From positions 1-48,496 of the forward strand of contig NZ_FOKF01000035.1 of assembly GCF_900111995.1 (NCBI RefSeq): 48,496 nt of DNA. Reading direction: 5' to 3'. This DNA comes from Collimonas sp. OK607. Lineage in GTDB: Bacteria; Pseudomonadota; Gammaproteobacteria; Burkholderiales; Burkholderiaceae_D. This document shows, one piece after another, positions 16,751 to 27,210 of this stretch. The notes under the pieces are model-generated. The model did not search any database, was not told the origin of the DNA, and was given only the letters and a program-made list of their open reading frames with translations. Position 1 is the stretch's first letter. The number at the start of each line of letters is the position of its first letter. A program made the translations under genes and the position numbers.

Positions 16751-16906
16751 CGGCTTGCCGCTTCATAATGGCCCGATAGCAACCGCCATGGCAGGCACGG
16801 ATTGTCTTGTGATCAGTTACCGGCGATGTTACATTTTCTCCTTCGTAATTTCTAGCAGCATGGGGCCACGAGTCTTATGTCATGCTTTCATCAGGGAGAA
16901 AAAAAT

Positions 16907-17368
16907 ATGCGCGCCATCGGTAATTTTCTGTGGTTTGTTCTGGGCGGGGTGTTCATGGGCTTGGGCTGGTGGCTGGTTGGCGTGTTGGCCTTCATCACGA
17001 TTGTCGGCATCCCGTGGGGCAAAGCCTGTTTTGTGATCGGACAATTTACCTTCTTCCCCTTCGGCAAAGAAGCGGTGAGCCGAAAAGAACTGACGAAGAA
17101 AGACGATATCGGCACCGGTGGCCTTGGCCTGGTCGGCAATATCCTCTGGTTCGTGTTCGCCGGCGTCTGGCTGGCTATCGGCCATGTACTCTCGGCTATC
17201 GCCTGCTTCATCACTATCATCGGCATTCCGTTTGGCATCCAGCACCTGAAGCTGGCAGGTATTGCACTGGCGCCGATCGGGAAAACCATTGTGACGAAAG
17301 AAGTTGCAGCTGCGGCACGCAAACAAGGCGCAGAAGAACATGTTTCAAAAATGCGGAACAACGCCTGA
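16907..17368 (+). CDS. yccF: YccF-domain inner-membrane protein
   Basis: A 153-residue protein built from two YccF repeats: NFLWFVLGGVFMGLGWWLVG..ITIVGIPWG and NILWFVFAGVWLAIGHVLSA..ITIIGIPFGIQHLKLA. About four transmembrane helices are predicted. The function of YccF is unknown. Start 16907 has an AGGGAG ribosome site; the upstream in-frame ATG at 16877 lacks one. The 3' end converges on pbpC. Confidence 0.9.
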   Translation: MRAIGNFLWFVLGGVFMGLGWWLVGVLAFITIVGIPWGKACFVIGQFTFFPFGKEAVSRKELTKKDDIGTGGLGLVGNILWFVFAGVWLAIGHVLSAIACFITIIGIPFGIQHLKLAGIALAPIGKTIVTKEVAAAARKQGAEEHVSKMRNNA

Positions 17369-17378
17369 TGATCTGAAT

Positions 17379-19640
17379 TTATTTCTTTCCGGCGCGGCCG
17401 GATTTCTGCTGCGCCAGATTCTCGACCGCACCGCGCACCTCGAAACGCACCTGGTCGACCACGGCCATTTTATGATCCAGCAATTCCAGCACATGGCGGC
17501 CGGGCCATGGCATCCAGTCTAAAGCCAGTTGCGGATCTGCAGCAGCGGCCTGGTAACTAGTTTTCCTGCCTGCCTTCACCGCAGCCGGCGCCAGCAACTT
17601 GCCATCCAGCCGCCACCAGCCAATGGATAAACCATCTGCTGCAAAACGTATGCGTTGCCGCTGCGGCGGAATATCCGGATCGAGTGCGACCAGCATGCCT
17701 GGTGTCGGATAACGTATGGCGACGGCGATATCGTCGGATTTGGCGGTCGTGATCAGGCTTTGCTCGGTTCCGGCCAGAAAATATTCCTGGCGCGGTGCTT
17801 CGATCTTGTCGGTATAGCGAATTTCCTGTCGCACCACACCAGCCGGCTTTTGTGGAATCTGCTGACGCAGCTGATCACGGCTGTGCAGATATTGCATCAC
17901 CTCTTGCCAGATCGGCGCGGCGCCAGTTACGCCGGACACATCCCACATCGGCAAGCCGGATGCATTGCCGACCCAGACGCCGACCGTATATCGATCCGAA
18001 TAACCGACCGCCCAATTGTCGCGCATGTCTTTCGAGGTGCCGGTTTTCACTGCCGTCCAGATTCGCGTCGAAAGCGCATTTTCAAGGCCGAAGGTGCGGC
18101 TGCGGGCGCTGCGGTCGGACAGGATATCGCCGATGATGAAAGCGGCGCCGGGTTCCATCACCTTGTTCATTTTTACGGCAGGCTCTGCCAATGTAGTACG
18201 CACACCGCTATAGCTTCCCTGATTGGCCAGCGTGCGATAAGCGTTGCTCAGCGCCAGCAGGCTGACATCGGCGCTGCCCAGCGCCAGGCTGTAGCCGTAA
18301 TAATCGCCGGATTCGCGTAACTGAAAACCAAGTTTTTGCAGACGTTCGAAAAAAGTCGTGGGAGTGACCGTTACCAGGGTCCGCACGGCTGGAATGTTCA
18401 AGGATGAAGCCAGGGCCGTGCGTAAGCTGACCAGACCTTTGAATTGCTTGTCGTAGTTTTGCGGAATATACAAGCCGCTGGCGGTAGGCAGATTGATCGC
18501 CGCATCGTTCAATATCGAGGCTGCGGTCATCCATTTTTTTTCGATGGCCAGTTCGTATAGAAACGGCTTCAAGGTCGAACCTGCCTGACGTAAAGCAACC
18601 ACGCCATCGACATCGGCAGCGTTGGAAAACGAACCGCTGGAACCGACCCAGGCCAGCACGTCGCCGCTGGCATTGTCGAGCACGACAACGGCGCCGTCTT
18701 CAATATTGCGCTCGACCAGAGAGGCCAGCTGCCGCCGCAGAGCATCGTTGGCAAAATGCTGAACGCCTGCATCCAGTGTTGATCGCACAGTTTGTCCCGG
18801 CCCGCGCAACAGTTTGCGGGCCAGATGTGGCGCCAATTGCGGCGCGTTGGTAGTAACGATGACTTCTGAATTCGAGCCGGTGCGGACCAGGGCCAGTAAA
18901 GTAAAATCTTCCAGCCCCTTGCATTCCTGCGCCGCATGCTGTTCTTGCAAAATGCGGCAGGCGCGTTCGGCGACACGCGCCGGCTTCGCGTTCGGGCCAC
19001 GAATCAACGCCACCGCTATCGCCGCTTCGCGCTGGCTCAAGCCACTCGGATGCTTGCCGAACAATACCCGCGACAAAGCATGTATGCCGACCAGTTCACC
19101 ACGAAAACTGACCAGGTTCAGATAAGCTTCCAGGATCTGGTCCTTGCGCCAGTTGCGCTCCAGCTGCTGCGCCACCATAACCTGGGACATCTTCTGCGGG
19201 ATTGAACGAGGCGCGTTACGGCGTCGCAAATCGTCATCCAGCAAACCCGCCAGCTGCATGGTGATGGTCGATGCGCCGCGAGTTCTGGTGTTCCATAAAT
19301 TGCCCCATGCTGCGGCGGCCACGGCGTTCCAGTCAACTCCGCTGTGCTGATAGAAGCGCCGGTCCTCCGATGCTACCAGCGCGTTGCGCAACGCTGGCGA
19401 CACATCCTCCAGCGCTATCCATGACAGCCGGCGCTCATTCGGATTCAGGCGGATCTGCTGCAGCAACTGGCCCTTGCGATCGTACAAGCTGGCTTCGGAT
19501 GAGCGGAACTCGTGCTGCACATCGACGAAACTTTGCAGGGCGTGCACCGGTCCGGCGCTTAAGGCCAGCATCAGCACAGCGCCCAAAGACCAGCGCGTGA
19601 CGCCAGCCGAAATGCGGGTCGAACTCACTTCACCGTCCAT
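17379..19640 (-). CDS. pbpC: Penicillin-binding protein 1C
   Basis: A 753-residue bifunctional peptidoglycan synthase. After an N-terminal anchor (about 16-35) comes the GT51 glycosyltransferase (about 50-230, with SEDRRFYQHSGVDW holding the catalytic E92). The transpeptidase (about 290-560) has the SxxK serine S355 in AGSTLKPF, a later SLN and KTGT, and the last 90 residues form the BiPBP_C domain. Its start overlaps the end of the alpha-2-macroglobulin gene by 16 bases. The same pair occurs in E. coli (yfhM-pbpC) and many other Proteobacteria, where the two are thought to cooperate in envelope defence and repair. Confidence 0.95.
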   Translation of the reverse strand: MDGEVSSTRISAGVTRWSLGAVLMLALSAGPVHALQSFVDVQHEFRSSEASLYDRKGQLLQQIRLNPNERRLSWIALEDVSPALRNALVASEDRRFYQHSGVDWNAVAAAAWGNLWNTRTRGASTITMQLAGLLDDDLRRRNAPRSIPQKMSQVMVAQQLERNWRKDQILEAYLNLVSFRGELVGIHALSRVLFGKHPSGLSQREAAIAVALIRGPNAKPARVAERACRILQEQHAAQECKGLEDFTLLALVRTGSNSEVIVTTNAPQLAPHLARKLLRGPGQTVRSTLDAGVQHFANDALRRQLASLVERNIEDGAVVVLDNASGDVLAWVGSSGSFSNAADVDGVVALRQAGSTLKPFLYELAIEKKWMTAASILNDAAINLPTASGLYIPQNYDKQFKGLVSLRTALASSLNIPAVRTLVTVTPTTFFERLQKLGFQLRESGDYYGYSLALGSADVSLLALSNAYRTLANQGSYSGVRTTLAEPAVKMNKVMEPGAAFIIGDILSDRSARSRTFGLENALSTRIWTAVKTGTSKDMRDNWAVGYSDRYTVGVWVGNASGLPMWDVSGVTGAAPIWQEVMQYLHSRDQLRQQIPQKPAGVVRQEIRYTDKIEAPRQEYFLAGTEQSLITTAKSDDIAVAIRYPTPGMLVALDPDIPPQRQRIRFAADGLSIGWWRLDGKLLAPAAVKAGRKTSYQAAAADPQLALDWMPWPGRHVLELLDHKMAVVDQVRFEVRGAVENLAQQKSGRAGKK

Positions 19641-22600
19641 TTCTGGTTAGGGCTTTCACCAAACATTTCCGGCGCATACATCGCTTCTACCCGGGTCGGC
19701 GGCAAACTGAATTCGCCGGGATTGTTGATGCGGAAGGTATACGTCATGGTGAATTTCCCCTTCGGCACGTATTCGTAATAACTGCGGAACGCTTCAAAGC
19801 TGCGCTCTTCATACGCCACCCAGGCATTGTCGGCAGGCCGTTCGCTGCTGGTGGCGATCGCCGAATCACGTCCCAGGCCGGAACCCAGCAAGGTGGCGCC
19901 AGCCGGAATCGGATCGGTGACCACGACCCAGGTCATGTCGGACTGCGCATCGACTTCCAGGTCGATCCGCACGACGTCACCACGGGTATATTGTCCTTTT
20001 TCTTTTTGTTCGACCGGCACGATTTTCTTACTGATCCGATAGCCGCTGGAGAACGGTTTCTTGAGTACCACCGCTGCCAGGCTTTGCACTGTCACCCACG
20101 GCGCGCCGCTGCCGGTATGGTTCAGTTTCAACTCTGTCGGCGCCGCCACAGCTGATGACGGCCACGGCAATTGCAGCTTGCCGACGTCAGCGGTGGCAGC
20201 ACTGGCAGGCCAGTTGTAGCTTTGGCTACCACTCACAGTTGCGCCCTGCTCCAGGCTGGCTTTGGTAACACCGCCCACCTTTTCAGATTCAAATTTGCGA
20301 GCGAATTTTTGCAGTGCAAGCGAGCCCCACAGATTAGCCGTAGTGGTGGACCAGTGACCGCGCTGCTGCCGCTGGATAGCGCCATTGATCAGCTTCGGCA
20401 TGTCTTCTTTCCAGGCTGGATTTTCCAACATGGTCAGCACCAGCCGGTTGGCGTTGACATCGGCGCTGGCCATCAGCCACCACCAGTAATCGCTGCTCTC
20501 GGTCGAGAAACCCATGCGTGTGCTTTGGTAATTCAAGCGCGCCCGGATGATCTGGTCGGCTTCGGCCTGGCGTTTGGCGCGGTCCGGAATGCTGGATACG
20601 CGTTGCAGGATATTGATCCAGTCCAGTACTGCCGACGTCGGCCACAGGTTGGGCGACAACTGGATCGAATCAAGCATCGACGGCCGTACCCGGTCATAAC
20701 GCGACAACGCTTCCAGCGCCGCCAGTTTGCGCACATCCAGATCTTTCTGCGGCGACCAGAAATCGCGAGTGATATTGCCTTCCACAAACGCCGCCAGGCC
20801 ATCCAGCATCTTGTCGCGGCTTTGCTGCGGAATCGCAAAACCGGATTCCTGTGTCACCGCCAGCAGATAGGCGGTCAAAGTGTCGCTGCCGCGGCGCGCG
20901 TTGCCTTCGTTCGGGGGATAATAATAAGCCAGGCCGTCGCTATCCAGATAAGTCGGCAAGTCGTTCAATACCTTTTGCCACATGGCGTCGTCGCGCAAAC
21001 CGATCGCCTTCGATGTCTTTTGCTCCAGGCAGGAGAAAGGGTAGCTGACGAAGTAGCGGCGCAAACCATCGCTACCCGAAGCCAGCGACGGTGCCAGCGA
21101 AATCGCCAAGCCTCCACGGCCCGGCAGGCCGTCGGCGGGTGGCGCCACCGCCATGCTGAACGGTTTATCGAGCTGGAACAAGGTAGCTTGCTGCACCGTC
21201 ACAGGCACCGCCGGCACCACTCGCTGAGTGAATTTGATGCTGTCTTTGACCTTGGGGCCGCCTTGTTCCTGGGCGTTGATTTCCCACACCAGCTGGCCGA
21301 CATCCGCCGGCACCGTCACCACCCAGGTCAATTCACGCGTCTCACCGGCGGGAATGTTCTCGTCCTTGGCCGGCAATGGCGTGGCGGCCGGCAAGCCGCC
21401 AGCCTGCGCCGTGGCATGGACTTGCATCGCACGGGTGGTGGTGTTGCGCACCGTTACCAGCGCACTGAAATTGTCGCCTTCGCGTACCAGCGGCGGCAAG
21501 CCGGAAATCAGTTGCAGATCCTGAGTCGAGCGGATGCTGACGGCGCCGGTGCCGAACAGGCTGTCGCCGCTTTGCGCCACCGCGACTATCTTGAAACTGG
21601 TCAAGGCATCGTTCAAGGGCACGTCAACCTGAGCCCTGCCGTTTGCATCCAGCACGATGGCCGGCTTCCACAGCAACAGGGTATCGAACAATTCACGGGT
21701 CGGCGATTTACCGCCGCCACCGCCAGCCGGAATGGCTTTGCGGCCGTAATGGCGCTTGCCGACTACCTGCATCTGCGCGGTCGAGGTTTCCACGCCATAG
21801 CTGCGCCGTTGCAGCATCGCTTCCAGCAAATTCCAACTCTTGTTGGGCTCCAGTTCAAGCAAGGCTTCATCGACCGCCGCCAAGGCGATTTCAGCGCCGG
21901 CCGCCGGTTTACCGTTAGGCAGATTGACCTGGATATTCACTTTGGCAGTGGTGCGTATCGCATAACTAGGCTGATCCGCCTTGACCGTCACCGCTAGCTG
22001 GTTGGCAGCAGTGCCGACGGTGATTTCAGCGATACCGTATTTATAGGCCGGCTTGGCCAGATCGACGGTGGCGCTTGGCGCCTGGTATTCCTTGAACTCG
22101 CTCCACCAGTTCAAAGGTTCTTTCCAACCCCAGGTAAAGAAGGAGTACCACGGCACATCGCGCATGCGGCCACGCACCGCCAGCACCGAGACGTACACAT
22201 TGGGACCATAGCTAGCCTTGACCGGCAAGCTAAAGGTTGGATCCTGGCCATTCAGTTGCACCACCTGGGTTTCGATGACGCCTTCACGCTCCACCGCGAT
22301 CAGCGCGGTAGCGTAGCGGAACGGCATGCGCACCTGGAACTTCGCGCTTTCACCAGGCTGGTAAGTCTTTTTCTCGGGCAGGATATCGATGCGGTCCTGG
22401 TTCTCGCCATCGAACCATAGTTCGCCCTGCTTGGTCACCCATACCGAACTAGTGGCAAGCGCCGGATAGCCGTTGCCATCCTGGCCCTTCGCGGTCAATT
22501 CAACATTACCCGGCTCCAGCAATTCGACAGTACAGATCATCAATCCGCGGGCATCGGTTTTCCCGGAACACATCGGCCCCAGGTTGCTGCCGGTGGCGGT

Positions 22601-25528
22601 ATTTTCGTAGGCGTAGAAACCGCCGACCATACGCTTGCGGTGCGAGTTGGTTTGCTTGCTCGATCCGGCAATTTCAATCGGCACGCCGGCTTGCGGCTGG
22701 CCCGCCGGATTCAGCGCAACCGCGGTCAAAGTCAATTTCTTTTTGACAGAAACCCACTCCCCCGCTTTCAAACCGACCACCACCGCCGAAGGCCATATCG
22801 GCGTGACGCTCGATACGGTCTGGATCTCGCCGTTCGGATCGGCATACGTCATTTCAGTTAGCAATTCCTTTGGCGCAGTGATGGCAGGCAGATCCTTAAC
22901 CACCGTTTTTCCGGCCCCGTTTTTATCCAGCGTCACCGGTAATTTATCGGCCACGATCTTCTGGTTGTCGGCGCTGTTGTCATCGTCATTGCGCTTCACA
23001 AAAGAATAACCGTCGTAACCGGCAAAACTGACGTCCTTGCCGCGCAACAGGCTGGTGATGTGCACAGCCTGGCCGGAAGCACCGCCGCCGTTCAGATAAT
23101 TCAGTTGCACATCCAACGGCACTTCCTTGGGCGCGATCAAAGTCTTCGGCGGTGTAATCCGTCCCTGCAACAGCGGCAAACGGAATTCTTCGACGCGGAA
23201 ACTGCCGGTGCTGTAGCTGCGCCGGCCCTGGTCATAGCCGCCATCGCCGTTATCCGCGCTGTCAGCATCCGCGTCATCAGCATCCGTGTTGTTACCGCCA
23301 CTGACGCCGCTCTTGACCTTGCCGCCGTCCAGTACTACCTCATAGCTGCCGAGCTTGGCTTCTTTCGGAATCTGGAACACGGTTTCGGCATTTTTCCGGC
23401 CACGCCAGGTCAATGCAAACTGATATTCCTGACCGCTGCCCTGGTGCGTGATGCGCGCCCGTGTTGGTAGTTTATCGTTTGGCAGCAGGCCGAAACCTTG
23501 CATGGTTTCGGTGCGGATCACATGTTTCATCGACACCGTTTCGCCGGCGCGGAACAGCGTGCGATCGAATATCGTGTGGGCGCGCACCGTGACCGATTTG
23601 TCGTAGTCCATCGGCAAATTGAAACGCCAGGACTCGATGCCGTCATTCCATGAGGTCAGCGCAAATGCCATGTCGGCGCGGCCTTTCTCATCGTTCTTGC
23701 GGGCGCTGACGAAGAAACCGTCGATTTGCCCCGGCTGGTTGCCGGCGCCGTTGCGGCAGCCATCGACCGGGAACTCCGGCACCATGGCGATGCCTTGCTT
23801 ATCGGTCTTACCGCGCCACAGCTCGGTGCCGCGGCAATCGGAAATCCGCACATCGGCATCGCTCACCGGTTTGGCGTTATCCAGGGTGGTGACCCATACC
23901 GCACCGTTTTGCCGGCCGATCTTGACATGTACCGATAAATTGGTCACCAGCGCGCTGGTCCGTACATACATTGGCGCGGCTTTGCCTAGCAAGGCCGCAC
24001 CCAGCTTTTGCGATTCCAGTTCGACCACATAGAAACCGGGATCCTTGAGAGGAATGCCGATCACTTCAAACGGCCGCACGCCGTCTTTACTATCCGGCGA
24101 CGGCGGCAAGGTCAAGATTTTCGCGCCTGCCTGCTTTGCCAGCAAACCGATGCTACGGGTTTCGACCCGCTTCTTGTCGATGGTGATGCTGGTTTCATGA
24201 TAACGCCTGAGTTTCGTCAGCCAGGCGATGATGTTCTGGTCGTCGCTGACTTTCAGATTACTGACCGTGCCGGGATTGACCTTGCCGTCGGCGCTGCGCA
24301 CCAGCATGCTGGTTTCAACGCTACGCAAGGTGACCGGCAGCGTGGCGTCGGCATTCAGTTCAATGATGCCGAACGGAGCTGACGGGAATTTTGCCAGCGG
24401 CGGATAATCCGCCATCCGTATTTTCAGTGGAAACGCGGCGGCATTCGACAGTGGCCGGCCGGTCTCATCCTGGAAACCCTTCGGCAGTTCGACGCTAAGC
24501 TCCGCTTTCTCGGCAAACGGCGGCTTGAATGTCAGTTGCGAGACCGTGTCATCGTTATCGTTTTTTTCAAAAAACGGTTTCAGCTTGCCATTGTCGGCGT
24601 GCAGCGTCACGCCTTCAGCCAGCTTACGTGGCACCGGCGTAGTGAACAGTATACGCAGCGGCAGGATCGGTGCGCAAGCGGCGTTGGCGTTTTCGCGCTC
24701 GCAGCTGACGCTGGCGGTGAATACCGGCCGTACCGTGAACTTGAACACCTGCGGCTGGCTGCTGGCGATGCCTGACGGCGTGCTTACGCCCTTGTCCCAT
24801 ACCAGGCGAACCGCGGCATCGTTAGGCAAGCGTTGCTGGCATTGCACGGTGCTGACTCTTTCGGGATTGATCTTGTCGGCAAAATGGTCGAGCAGCTGCT
24901 TGCGTTCTGCCGCGGCGATGAATTTGACCGGAATCCGTTCATGCACGCCTTCAGCTTCGCAATACACGTGCTTCAATATGCTATCGCTGGTGGCGGCGCC
25001 GTTTTGTATCAGGATGAACACTTGCTCTTCATCGATCTTGTCCCCGTACGGCATAGCATTGATGACAGCAGGTCCGCCGGTATTGAACTGGAATGTGTTC
25101 TTGCCGCTGACTGCCGCGCCGGATAGCAATTTGAATCCCGGTTTCAGGGCAAAGCTGCAACGCGTCCCCGGCGGTACATCGCGCACGAAATCATAGATCC
25201 AGTTACGCTCGTCGGCCCAACGCCCGCTGCCGGCTTCAGAACAACTGATATCGAACGGCATGGGCGCCTTCGGATCGCCGAACTTGACAGCGGCTTCGGA
25301 GAAATTAACCCGCACCTGGCGCACCTGGGCGATCTCACCTTGCGGCGCAAAACTGCTGATATTGGCCGCATGGGCTGCCGGCGCCATCTGGCTACCCAAC
25401 AATGCCATGAGTAACGCCAGGGTATTGCGCGCGCCGTTGGCGCCGATGAACTTGTGGCCGAAAAAAAGCAGCCCCGGAAATCTCACGGCGCTGCAGTTGG
25501 CTTTTTTCCGCTCTGTCGCTGATTGCAT
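19625..25528 (-). CDS. yfhM: Bacterial alpha-2-macroglobulin with intact thioester
   Basis: A 1967-residue periplasmic protease trap. Start 25528 is chosen because GAGG lies 6 bases upstream; the frame itself opens 12 bases earlier at a TTG. A hydrophobic segment near residues 35-55 (LALLMALLGSQMAPAAHA) is a signal peptide preceded by an unusually long basic N-terminus. No lipobox is seen, unlike the E. coli lipoprotein. MG-type beta domains fill the centre, including an Asp-rich insert (NNTDADDADADSADNGDGG). The thioester motif CLEQ has Cys at about residue 1500. It traps attacking proteases by covalent capture. Translationally coupled to pbpC. Confidence 0.94.
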   Translation of the reverse strand: MQSATERKKANCSAVRFPGLLFFGHKFIGANGARNTLALLMALLGSQMAPAAHAANISSFAPQGEIAQVRQVRVNFSEAAVKFGDPKAPMPFDISCSEAGSGRWADERNWIYDFVRDVPPGTRCSFALKPGFKLLSGAAVSGKNTFQFNTGGPAVINAMPYGDKIDEEQVFILIQNGAATSDSILKHVYCEAEGVHERIPVKFIAAAERKQLLDHFADKINPERVSTVQCQQRLPNDAAVRLVWDKGVSTPSGIASSQPQVFKFTVRPVFTASVSCERENANAACAPILPLRILFTTPVPRKLAEGVTLHADNGKLKPFFEKNDNDDTVSQLTFKPPFAEKAELSVELPKGFQDETGRPLSNAAAFPLKIRMADYPPLAKFPSAPFGIIELNADATLPVTLRSVETSMLVRSADGKVNPGTVSNLKVSDDQNIIAWLTKLRRYHETSITIDKKRVETRSIGLLAKQAGAKILTLPPSPDSKDGVRPFEVIGIPLKDPGFYVVELESQKLGAALLGKAAPMYVRTSALVTNLSVHVKIGRQNGAVWVTTLDNAKPVSDADVRISDCRGTELWRGKTDKQGIAMVPEFPVDGCRNGAGNQPGQIDGFFVSARKNDEKGRADMAFALTSWNDGIESWRFNLPMDYDKSVTVRAHTIFDRTLFRAGETVSMKHVIRTETMQGFGLLPNDKLPTRARITHQGSGQEYQFALTWRGRKNAETVFQIPKEAKLGSYEVVLDGGKVKSGVSGGNNTDADDADADSADNGDGGYDQGRRSYSTGSFRVEEFRLPLLQGRITPPKTLIAPKEVPLDVQLNYLNGGGASGQAVHITSLLRGKDVSFAGYDGYSFVKRNDDDNSADNQKIVADKLPVTLDKNGAGKTVVKDLPAITAPKELLTEMTYADPNGEIQTVSSVTPIWPSAVVVGLKAGEWVSVKKKLTLTAVALNPAGQPQAGVPIEIAGSSKQTNSHRKRMVGGFYAYENTATGSNLGPMCSGKTDARGLMICTVELLEPGNVELTAKGQDGNGYPALATSSVWVTKQGELWFDGENQDRIDILPEKKTYQPGESAKFQVRMPFRYATALIAVEREGVIETQVVQLNGQDPTFSLPVKASYGPNVYVSVLAVRGRMRDVPWYSFFTWGWKEPLNWWSEFKEYQAPSATVDLAKPAYKYGIAEITVGTAANQLAVTVKADQPSYAIRTTAKVNIQVNLPNGKPAAGAEIALAAVDEALLELEPNKSWNLLEAMLQRRSYGVETSTAQMQVVGKRHYGRKAIPAGGGGGKSPTRELFDTLLLWKPAIVLDANGRAQVDVPLNDALTSFKIVAVAQSGDSLFGTGAVSIRSTQDLQLISGLPPLVREGDNFSALVTVRNTTTRAMQVHATAQAGGLPAATPLPAKDENIPAGETRELTWVVTVPADVGQLVWEINAQEQGGPKVKDSIKFTQRVVPAVPVTVQQATLFQLDKPFSMAVAPPADGLPGRGGLAISLAPSLASGSDGLRRYFVSYPFSCLEQKTSKAIGLRDDAMWQKVLNDLPTYLDSDGLAYYYPPNEGNARRGSDTLTAYLLAVTQESGFAIPQQSRDKMLDGLAAFVEGNITRDFWSPQKDLDVRKLAALEALSRYDRVRPSMLDSIQLSPNLWPTSAVLDWINILQRVSSIPDRAKRQAEADQIIRARLNYQSTRMGFSTESSDYWWWLMASADVNANRLVLTMLENPAWKEDMPKLINGAIQRQQRGHWSTTTANLWGSLALQKFARKFESEKVGGVTKASLEQGATVSGSQSYNWPASAATADVGKLQLPWPSSAVAAPTELKLNHTGSGAPWVTVQSLAAVVLKKPFSSGYRISKKIVPVEQKEKGQYTRGDVVRIDLEVDAQSDMTWVVVTDPIPAGATLLGSGLGRDSAIATSSERPADNAWVAYEERSFEAFRSYYEYVPKGKFTMTYTFRINNPGEFSLPPTRVEAMYAPEMFGESPNQKWTVK

Positions 25529-25668
25529 GGCTATCCTCAAGCTAGGAATATATGAAATATGTCCTTGCGAGGATACAGCAGTTTTGTGTCTTTATGGCAA
25601 TTTTACAATATGGATAATGCTTACGATCTGGCGGCGCAGGGTGTGCAAAGCACGTATGACCGCAATAC

Positions 25669-27090
25669 TTACTCTCTGGTTGGCACAGGTATTCGGGGGC
25701 TCGTTAACATAGTCGGCTGTAATATTTCGTCCAGCTGCAATTTGGTCAGCAAGCCTTTATCCAGTACCAGTTGATACACACTTTTACCGGTAAGCAAGGC
25801 CTCTTGCGCGACTTCCGTGGCGTTGCCATAGCCGATGTATGGGTTCAATGCAGTGACAATGCCGATCGAGTTTTCAACGATGGCGCGCAAACGATCGCGG
25901 TTCGCAGTGATGCCGTTGACGCAATGTTCTGCCAGAGTCAGGCAACCATTACGCAAATGGGTAATGCTTTTGAACAGGCTATGCGCGATGATCGGCTCGA
26001 ACGCGTTGAGTTGCAACTGCCCGGCCTCGGCGGCAAAACTGACTGTAATGTCGTTACCGATCACTTCGAATGCAATCTGGTTCACAACTTCCGGAATCAC
26101 CGGATTCACCTTACCCGGCATGATGCTGGAGCCAGCCTGCATCGACGGCAGATTGATTTCCCCCAGGCCGGCACGCGGTCCGCTTGAAAGCAGGCGCAGG
26201 TCGTTGCAAGTCTTGGATAGTTTGACCGCGACGCGTTTCAATACACCGGAAAGCTGAACGAAGGAACCGACGTCCTGGGTTGCTTCCACCAGATTTGGCG
26301 CTGTAAGCAACGGGATGCCGGTGATTTCCGAAAGATGTCCGCACACCAGGCGTGCATAGTCCGGATGGGCATTGATGCCCGTACCGATCGCAGTTGCACC
26401 AAGATTGATTTCGCGAATCAAGCCAGCTGCTTCCCGCAGCCGTTCCTGATCCTCTGCCAGCATCACCGCATAGGTGCTGAATTCCTGACCCAAGGTCATC
26501 GGGACTGCATCCTGTAACTGGGTGCGCCCCATTTTCAGGTCGTCCTTGAATTCCTCTGCCTTTGCCTGAAAGGCCTGACGCAGCACTTCCATCGCGTCTA
26601 CCAACTGGAATATGCCCATATAGGTCGCAACTTTTAATGCCGTAGGATAGACATCGTTGGTACTTTGACTCAGGTTGACATGCTCGTTCGGGTGCAGATA
26701 CTGGTACTCCCCGCGCTGATGGCCGAGGTATTCCAAAGCGATATTAGCGATTACCTCATTGGCGTTCATGTTGGTAGAGGTACCCGCGCCGCCTTGAATC
26801 ACGTCAACCACAAAGTGCTCGTGCAATTTCCCGCTGCGAATATCGGTACAAGCTTTTACGATTGCAAGAGCAGTGCTCTCATCGAGTAACGCGAGCTCTT
26901 GATTGGTGATCGCAGCAGCTTGCTTGACGCAAGCCAAGGCATTGATCAGATCCGGGTAAATCGAAATAGGCGTTCCGGTGATGGCAAAATTATGCAATGC
27001 CCGCAGCGTGTGGATACCGTAGTAGGCTTGCTCAGGGACCGCGCGCTCGCCGAGCAGATCATGCTCGATTCTATGTGTACCAGATAGCAT
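25669..27090 (-). CDS. aspA: Aspartate ammonia-lyase (aspartase)
   Basis: Converts L-aspartate to fumarate and ammonia. The 473-residue product begins MLSGTHRIEHDLLGERAVPE, the usual aspartase N-terminus; earlier residues in the open frame are not conserved, so the ATG at 27090 is taken. The superfamily signature GSSIMPGKVNP is present, with TSTNMNANEVIAN and SQSTNDVYPTALK earlier, as in the fumarase/aspartase family. It is the last gene of the amino-acid operon, 120 bp after the asparaginase, and would finish the route asparagine to aspartate to fumarate. Confidence 0.94.
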   Translation of the reverse strand: MLSGTHRIEHDLLGERAVPEQAYYGIHTLRALHNFAITGTPISIYPDLINALACVKQAAAITNQELALLDESTALAIVKACTDIRSGKLHEHFVVDVIQGGAGTSTNMNANEVIANIALEYLGHQRGEYQYLHPNEHVNLSQSTNDVYPTALKVATYMGIFQLVDAMEVLRQAFQAKAEEFKDDLKMGRTQLQDAVPMTLGQEFSTYAVMLAEDQERLREAAGLIREINLGATAIGTGINAHPDYARLVCGHLSEITGIPLLTAPNLVEATQDVGSFVQLSGVLKRVAVKLSKTCNDLRLLSSGPRAGLGEINLPSMQAGSSIMPGKVNPVIPEVVNQIAFEVIGNDITVSFAAEAGQLQLNAFEPIIAHSLFKSITHLRNGCLTLAEHCVNGITANRDRLRAIVENSIGIVTALNPYIGYGNATEVAQEALLTGKSVYQLVLDKGLLTKLQLDEILQPTMLTSPRIPVPTRE

Positions 27091-27210
27091 GGATAATCTT
27101 TCTATTAACGTGAAAGCAACGCTGACAATGGCCCGGCTTGATTGTAGAAAATGTGCATCGGCAGCGGCCACCTGTCAGTTGCTTGTACTCTTCATTCGTA
27201 ACTTGGTAAC

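Noticed and set aside
20171-21997. Long open frame of about 600 codons antisense to the alpha-2-macroglobulin gene
   Set aside because: It is rich in Arg, His and Gln and mirrors the codon pattern of the real gene on the other strand, which has clear domains and a thioester.
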